Below the pieces are notes generated by a model, which did no database searches, was not told the origin of the DNA, and worked only from the letters and a program-made list of their open reading frames with translations. Made by a program: the position numbers and the translations under genes. Shown here piece after piece: positions 57,466 through 60,481 of a stretch of 60,481 bases of DNA. The DNA comes from Rubrivivax gelatinosus (GTDB lineage Bacteria; Pseudomonadota; Gammaproteobacteria; Burkholderiales; Burkholderiaceae_C): contig NZ_NRRU01000018.1 of NCBI RefSeq assembly GCF_016583785.1, positions 1 through 60,481 on the forward strand. The letters run 5' to 3'. The first letter of the stretch is position 1; every line of letters starts with the position of its first letter.

Positions 57466-58227
57466 TCAAGCGTCGCGGGTCCGCGGACTTTGTGCCGGTT
57501 TCGTTGCGGCATGAATGCACGCGATGCCGAAGCTCAGGTTGTGCCAGTGCACCTGCTCGAAGCCGGCGTCGGCGATCAGGCGCGCGAAACCGGGCTGGTC
57601 GGGGAAGCGCCGGATCGACTCGACGAGGTAGACGTAGGCCTCGGGCGAGGCCGCGATCCAGGCGCCCAGGCGCGGGATCACCGTGAACGAGAACAGGTTG
57701 TAGAACGGCCGCAGCCACCACGCCGGGGTCGAGAACTCCAGGCACAGGAAGCGGCCGCCGGGCTTGAGCACGCGCTGGATCTCGCGCAGCGCGAGGTCGA
57801 TGCGGGTGGCGTTGCGGATGCCGAAGGAGATCGTCAGCGTGTCCACCGAGGCGTCGTCCAGCGGCAGCTTCTCGGCGCTGCCGACGAGCCAGTCGACGTG
57901 CTGGTGGCCGCGGCTGCGGCCGACCTCCATCATCTCGGCGCTCGGGTCGACGACCGTGACCTGGCGGTCGGGACCGGCCATCAGCGCCGCGACGTCGCCG
58001 GTGCCGCCGGCGAGGTCGACGATGCGCTGGCCGGCCTGCGGCGCGGCCATGCGCACGAAACGACGCTTCCAGAGCCGGTGCACGCCGAAGCTCATCAGGT
58101 CGTTCATCAGGTCGTAGCGCGCGGCGACGGCGCTGAAGACGCGGCGGATGCGCTGCTCGCGCTCCTGCTCGTCCACGCTCTGGTAGCCGAAACTGTGCGA
58201 CAGCGGCGTGGGTTCCTTCGGGGGCAT
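57466..58227 (-). CDS. ubiE: ubiquinone/menaquinone C-methyltransferase
   Basis: SAM-dependent methylase acting on both demethylmenaquinone and 2-octaprenyl-6-methoxybenzoquinol. The 253-residue protein has FSAVAARYDLMNDLMSFGVHRLWK (31-54), SAM motif VDLAGGTGD (70-78), GSAEKLPLDDASVDTLTISFGIRN and LKPGGRFLCLEFS. Head gene of the minus-strand unit with menA. Upstream is the palindromic FNR-type site at 58308-58329; TTAAAG on this strand near 58269-58274 could be a -10. Confidence 0.95.
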   Translation of the reverse strand: MPPKEPTPLSHSFGYQSVDEQEREQRIRRVFSAVAARYDLMNDLMSFGVHRLWKRRFVRMAAPQAGQRIVDLAGGTGDVAALMAGPDRQVTVVDPSAEMMEVGRSRGHQHVDWLVGSAEKLPLDDASVDTLTISFGIRNATRIDLALREIQRVLKPGGRFLCLEFSTPAWWLRPFYNLFSFTVIPRLGAWIAASPEAYVYLVESIRRFPDQPGFARLIADAGFEQVHWHNLSFGIACIHAATKPAQSPRTRDA

Positions 58228-58307
58228 CGAGTTCGTTTTCGCAGACGGGTGTCAGGTGGTCTCGACACTTTAACTGGCCCGCCCGAACCTCGTTGCACGC
58301 GGCAAAT

Positions 58308-58329
58308 CCCATTGACCTGTGTCAATGGG
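58308..58329. promoter_or_regulatory. FNR-type binding site in the ubiE/hemN-like divergent region
   Basis: A perfect palindrome CCCATTGAC-N4-GTCAATGGG containing TTGAC-N4-GTCAA, a variant of the FNR box TTGAT-N4-ATCAA. Its centre (58318.5) is 41.5 bp upstream of a start site predicted from the TAAGGT at 58347-58352, the classic activator position for the rightward gene. Confidence 0.8.
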
Positions 58330-58346
58330 TAGGTCGGGGCTGCGAC

Positions 58347-58352
58347 TAAGGT
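58347..58352 (+). promoter_or_regulatory. TAAGGT -10 candidate for the hemN-like gene
   Basis: With start near 58360 it leaves a 39-base leader before the ATG at 58399 and places the FNR-type site at -41.5. No -35 is visible, as expected for a class II activated promoter. Confidence 0.5.
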
Positions 58353-58398
58353 TCGGTCAACGTCAGGCTCGAACCATTCCGGCGTTCGAGACGTCTTC

Positions 58399-59805
58399 AT
58401 GAGAACGCCCAACCCATCCGATGACACCGGTGGCGATCGGCATCCGGCCCCTGTGCTGAAGATCGCAAACCTCGACGCCAGCGCACCGATGTGCTGGCAG
58501 CCCACTCCTGCCGGCAACCCGCTGGTCCAGGCTTCGGCCGTCAACGGCGCCCAGGCTGCGCTGGCGCTGTACGACGCCGCGCTGGGCACGCTCGCGGCCC
58601 AGCCCGACGAACCGATCTCGGTGTCGGCGCGGGTGCCGTTCTGCGCCGCGCACTGCTTCTGCTGCGACCGCGACATCCGCGCCGCGCAGCCCGACGACGT
58701 CATCGACGACTACGTCGCCGGCCTGGTCGAAGAAATCCGCGAAGTCGCCGAGCGCATCGGCGGCCGGCGCGAGGTGCTGCAGATGCACCTGGGCGGCGGC
58801 ACCGCGAGCGAACTCAGCGGCTCGCAGCTGGCGCGCCTGGTACAGGCGATGCAGTCGGCCTGGCGCATGCCGGCCGACATCGACATGTCCTGCGAATGCG
58901 ACCCGCGCCGCGTCAGCCAGACCATGTTCGAGGTGCTGCGCGGGCTGGGTTTCCGCCGCGTCTCGCTGGGCGTGCTCGACCTCGACCCGGGCGTGCAGCA
59001 GGCGATCGGCCGGCGCCAGTCGGCGGCGCTGATCGACGACGTCTGCGAACTCGCGCGTTCCGCCGGCATCGAGTACATCAACCTCGACGTGATGATCGGC
59101 CTGCCGCGCCAGACCCTGGCGAGCTGGAGCGCGACGATAGACCGCCTGATCTCGATGGGCCCCGAGCGCATCCGCCTCGCGCGCTACCACCACCGCCCCT
59201 GGCACGCGCCGGCGCAGGTGGCGATCGACACCGAGACGCTGCCTTCGCAGGCGGCCATGGCCGAGCTGGCGCGCACCACCGCGGCGATGCTGCGGGCCGC
59301 GGGTTACCGCTGGATCGGTGCCGACCAGTTCGTGCTCGAACACGACGAACTTTCGCGCGCGATGGACGACGGCCGGCTGCGTCGCAGCCTGATCTCGTAC
59401 ACCGCGGCCCCGGCCACGCCGATGATCGGCCTGGGTGTCGGCGCCGTCGGCGAAGTCGACGGTGCGATGTTCTGGAACGACGGCTCCCAGGCCGCCTGGC
59501 GCAACGCCTTGCGCCACCGCCATCTGCCGGTGGCCCAGGCGCGGCCGGCGACGCCGGAGACCGTGCGCCGACGTGCGGCGGTCGAGCGCCTGCTGTGCAG
59601 CCTGGAGCTGTCGGTCGAGCAGGCGCAAGGCATAGAAGACGGTTACCGCCGGCTCGCCGCACGCGAAGCCGACGGCCTGGTAAGGGTCTTCGGTGACCGC
59701 ATCGTCGTCACCGAGGCCGGCCGCCACGTGCTGCACGCCTTGTGCACCGAGCTCGACGAACCCGGCGCGCAGCCGGAAGGGAGGTCCGCACGGTGCGGAT
59801 GCTGA
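58399..59805 (+). CDS. hemN: HemN-like radical-SAM protein (oxygen-independent coproporphyrinogen oxidase family)
   Basis: A 468-residue radical-SAM protein aligned end to end with HemN: cluster cysteines C82-x3-C86-x2-C89 in PFCAAHCFCCD, GGGT at 132-135, ECDPRRVSQTMFEVLRGLGFRRVSLGVLDLDPGVQ, LDVMIGLPRQT, the late GADQFVLEHDELSRAM and TPMIGLGVGAVGEVDG. Deviations from E. coli HemN (YVHIPFCHKLCYFCGC): the Tyr before the motif is absent (VSARVPFC), the fourth Cys of CGC is not kept, and an extra Cys sits at 88. It could be a true anaerobic coproporphyrinogen dehydrogenase or a diverged paralogue. An FNR-type site precedes it and a tetraheme cytochrome gene overlaps its 3' end by 13 bases. Confidence 0.82.
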   Translation: MRTPNPSDDTGGDRHPAPVLKIANLDASAPMCWQPTPAGNPLVQASAVNGAQAALALYDAALGTLAAQPDEPISVSARVPFCAAHCFCCDRDIRAAQPDDVIDDYVAGLVEEIREVAERIGGRREVLQMHLGGGTASELSGSQLARLVQAMQSAWRMPADIDMSCECDPRRVSQTMFEVLRGLGFRRVSLGVLDLDPGVQQAIGRRQSAALIDDVCELARSAGIEYINLDVMIGLPRQTLASWSATIDRLISMGPERIRLARYHHRPWHAPAQVAIDTETLPSQAAMAELARTTAAMLRAAGYRWIGADQFVLEHDELSRAMDDGRLRRSLISYTAAPATPMIGLGVGAVGEVDGAMFWNDGSQAAWRNALRHRHLPVAQARPATPETVRRRAAVERLLCSLELSVEQAQGIEDGYRRLAAREADGLVRVFGDRIVVTEAGRHVLHALCTELDEPGAQPEGRSARCGC

Positions 59806-60481
59806 GCTGGCGCGCGGCGGCGGCGTCCTGCGCCGCGGTCGTGGGCCTGTTCCTGGTGTCGGGACTGACGGCGCCGACAGTTTCCGAGGCCTGGGCAGCG
59901 AAAGCTGACCCCGCCGTATCGATGGCGCCCGGCGCCGTGCCGGTGGCACCGCCGGCTTCGGCCGCGGCTACGCACAAGCCGCTGCGCGAGAACCAGCCGC
60001 CGGCCGGCCCGCAGCCCGCCGAGCCGGTGATCTTCGGCGCCTATCCCGGCGCGCCGGCTTTCAGCGTCGTCGCACGCAAGCCGCAGCTGGTGCTCTACCC
60101 CTGCAGCCAGTGCCACAAGGTGCTGCCGCTGAACCGCCAGCCGCGGGCGCTGGTCGCCGCGCCGCACGTCGCCTCGCTGGCGCACGGCGGCGGCCGCACC
60201 TGGTGCCTGGACTGCCACGTCGCCGAAGACCGCGACTGGCTGCGCACCGTCGACGGCCGTCGTGTCGACTTCGACCAGTCGCAACTCGTCTGCGGCCAGT
60301 GCCACGGCGCGCGCCACCGCGACTGGAGCTTCGGCGGCCACGGCAAACGGGTCGCCAACTGGCAGGGCGAGCGCCAGATCTACGCCTGCACTCACTGCCA
60401 CGACCCGCACGCCCCGGCGCTCGCGCCGCGGGCGCCGAGCCCGCCGCCGCCGGTGCGCGCCGGGCTGCAGCCGGCGCGCAC
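59793..60481 (+). CDS. multiheme (at least tetraheme) c-type cytochrome, 3' end outside window
   Basis: The frame from GTG 59793 stays open to the window edge (229 codons seen). AAGGGAGG eight bases upstream supports this GTG over the ATG at 59799. A signal or anchor segment (~8-35, ASCAAVVGLFLVSG) and an Ala/Pro-rich linker precede four CXXCH sites: CSQCH 104-108, CLDCH 138-142, CGQCH 167-171 and CTHCH 199-203, the last in a CTHCHDPHAP context. It is a periplasmic electron-transfer protein matured by the Ccm system; the pattern recalls cytochrome-c3-like subunits of quinol-linked respiratory complexes, but no named family can be fixed. It overlaps the hemN-like stop, so the two are co-translated under the FNR-type site. 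More haems may lie beyond the edge. Confidence 0.85.
   Translation, partial: MRMLSWRAAAASCAAVVGLFLVSGLTAPTVSEAWAAKADPAVSMAPGAVPVAPPASAAATHKPLRENQPPAGPQPAEPVIFGAYPGAPAFSVVARKPQLVLYPCSQCHKVLPLNRQPRALVAAPHVASLAHGGGRTWCLDCHVAEDRDWLRTVDGRRVDFDQSQLVCGQCHGARHRDWSFGGHGKRVANWQGERQIYACTHCHDPHAPALAPRAPSPPPPVRAGLQPAR

Overview
This is a strongly GC-rich chromosomal segment with dense, mostly housekeeping gene content. Gene families and neighbourhoods point to a betaproteobacterium of the Burkholderiales, most like the Rubrivivax/Leptothrix/Roseateles group. The pointers are two orphan Bug-type solute receptors, a BPSS1780-type membrane protein, a DUF2782 protein, type II homoserine kinase, PEP-CTERM proteins, and both a UbiE and a MenA homologue. 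The assignment is inferred from families, not from a 16S gene. No insertion sequence, prophage, CRISPR array or rRNA gene is visible, and no stretch over 300 bases lacks a gene.

Layout. 1-520: 3' end of an ImuB-like polymerase preceded by a hexanucleotide microsatellite. 685-6168: carboxylesterase, trpS, purN, rsmB and a delta-9 desaturase. 6341-13674: rpmG, rpmB, trxB, a Crp-family regulator, ftsK-lolA, cheW and rarA. 13843-17391: a four-gene livHMGF transporter operon. 17458-24896: Bug receptor, ferredoxin-reductase, epimerase, rhomboid, tRNA-Leu(CAA), cysM, a NUDIX hydrolase, tusA, galU and a dehydrogenase-like gene. 24838-38038: valS, an S41 lipoprotein protease, a TPR-GGDEF cyclase overlapping guaC, a four-PAS hybrid kinase and uvrD. 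38051-45919: BPSS1780 protein, thrB, DUF2782 protein and polA, with a large Gly/Ala-rich PEP-CTERM gene lying inside this block.

46130-49819 is the most unusual region: a three-gene unit of a lipoprotein, a secreted HetC/phospholipase-C-like + VWA protein ending in a type I dockerin, and a small PEP-CTERM protein whose body looks like a cohesin. Side by side these make a candidate cohesin-dockerin surface-docking pair outside the cellulosome setting.

49919-54950 holds polyphosphate metabolism (ppk, sixA, convergent ppx) and a Tat-exported dienelactone hydrolase. 54977-58227 (minus strand) is a quinone operon: ubiE, menA, a Bug receptor and a RatA/Coq10-type protein. A perfect FNR-type palindrome (58308-58329) separates it from a divergent HemN-like radical-SAM gene, which overlaps a tetraheme cytochrome c gene cut by the window end. 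Its position 41.5 bp from the inferred start site suggests oxygen control.

A recurrent regulatory pattern is a TAnAAT-like hexamer only 5-9 bases before the start codon of at least ten genes that lack a Shine-Dalgarno sequence, suggesting leaderless or near-leaderless mRNAs. In two genes (tusA, uvrD) the upstream gene's TAG stop forms the first half of that hexamer.
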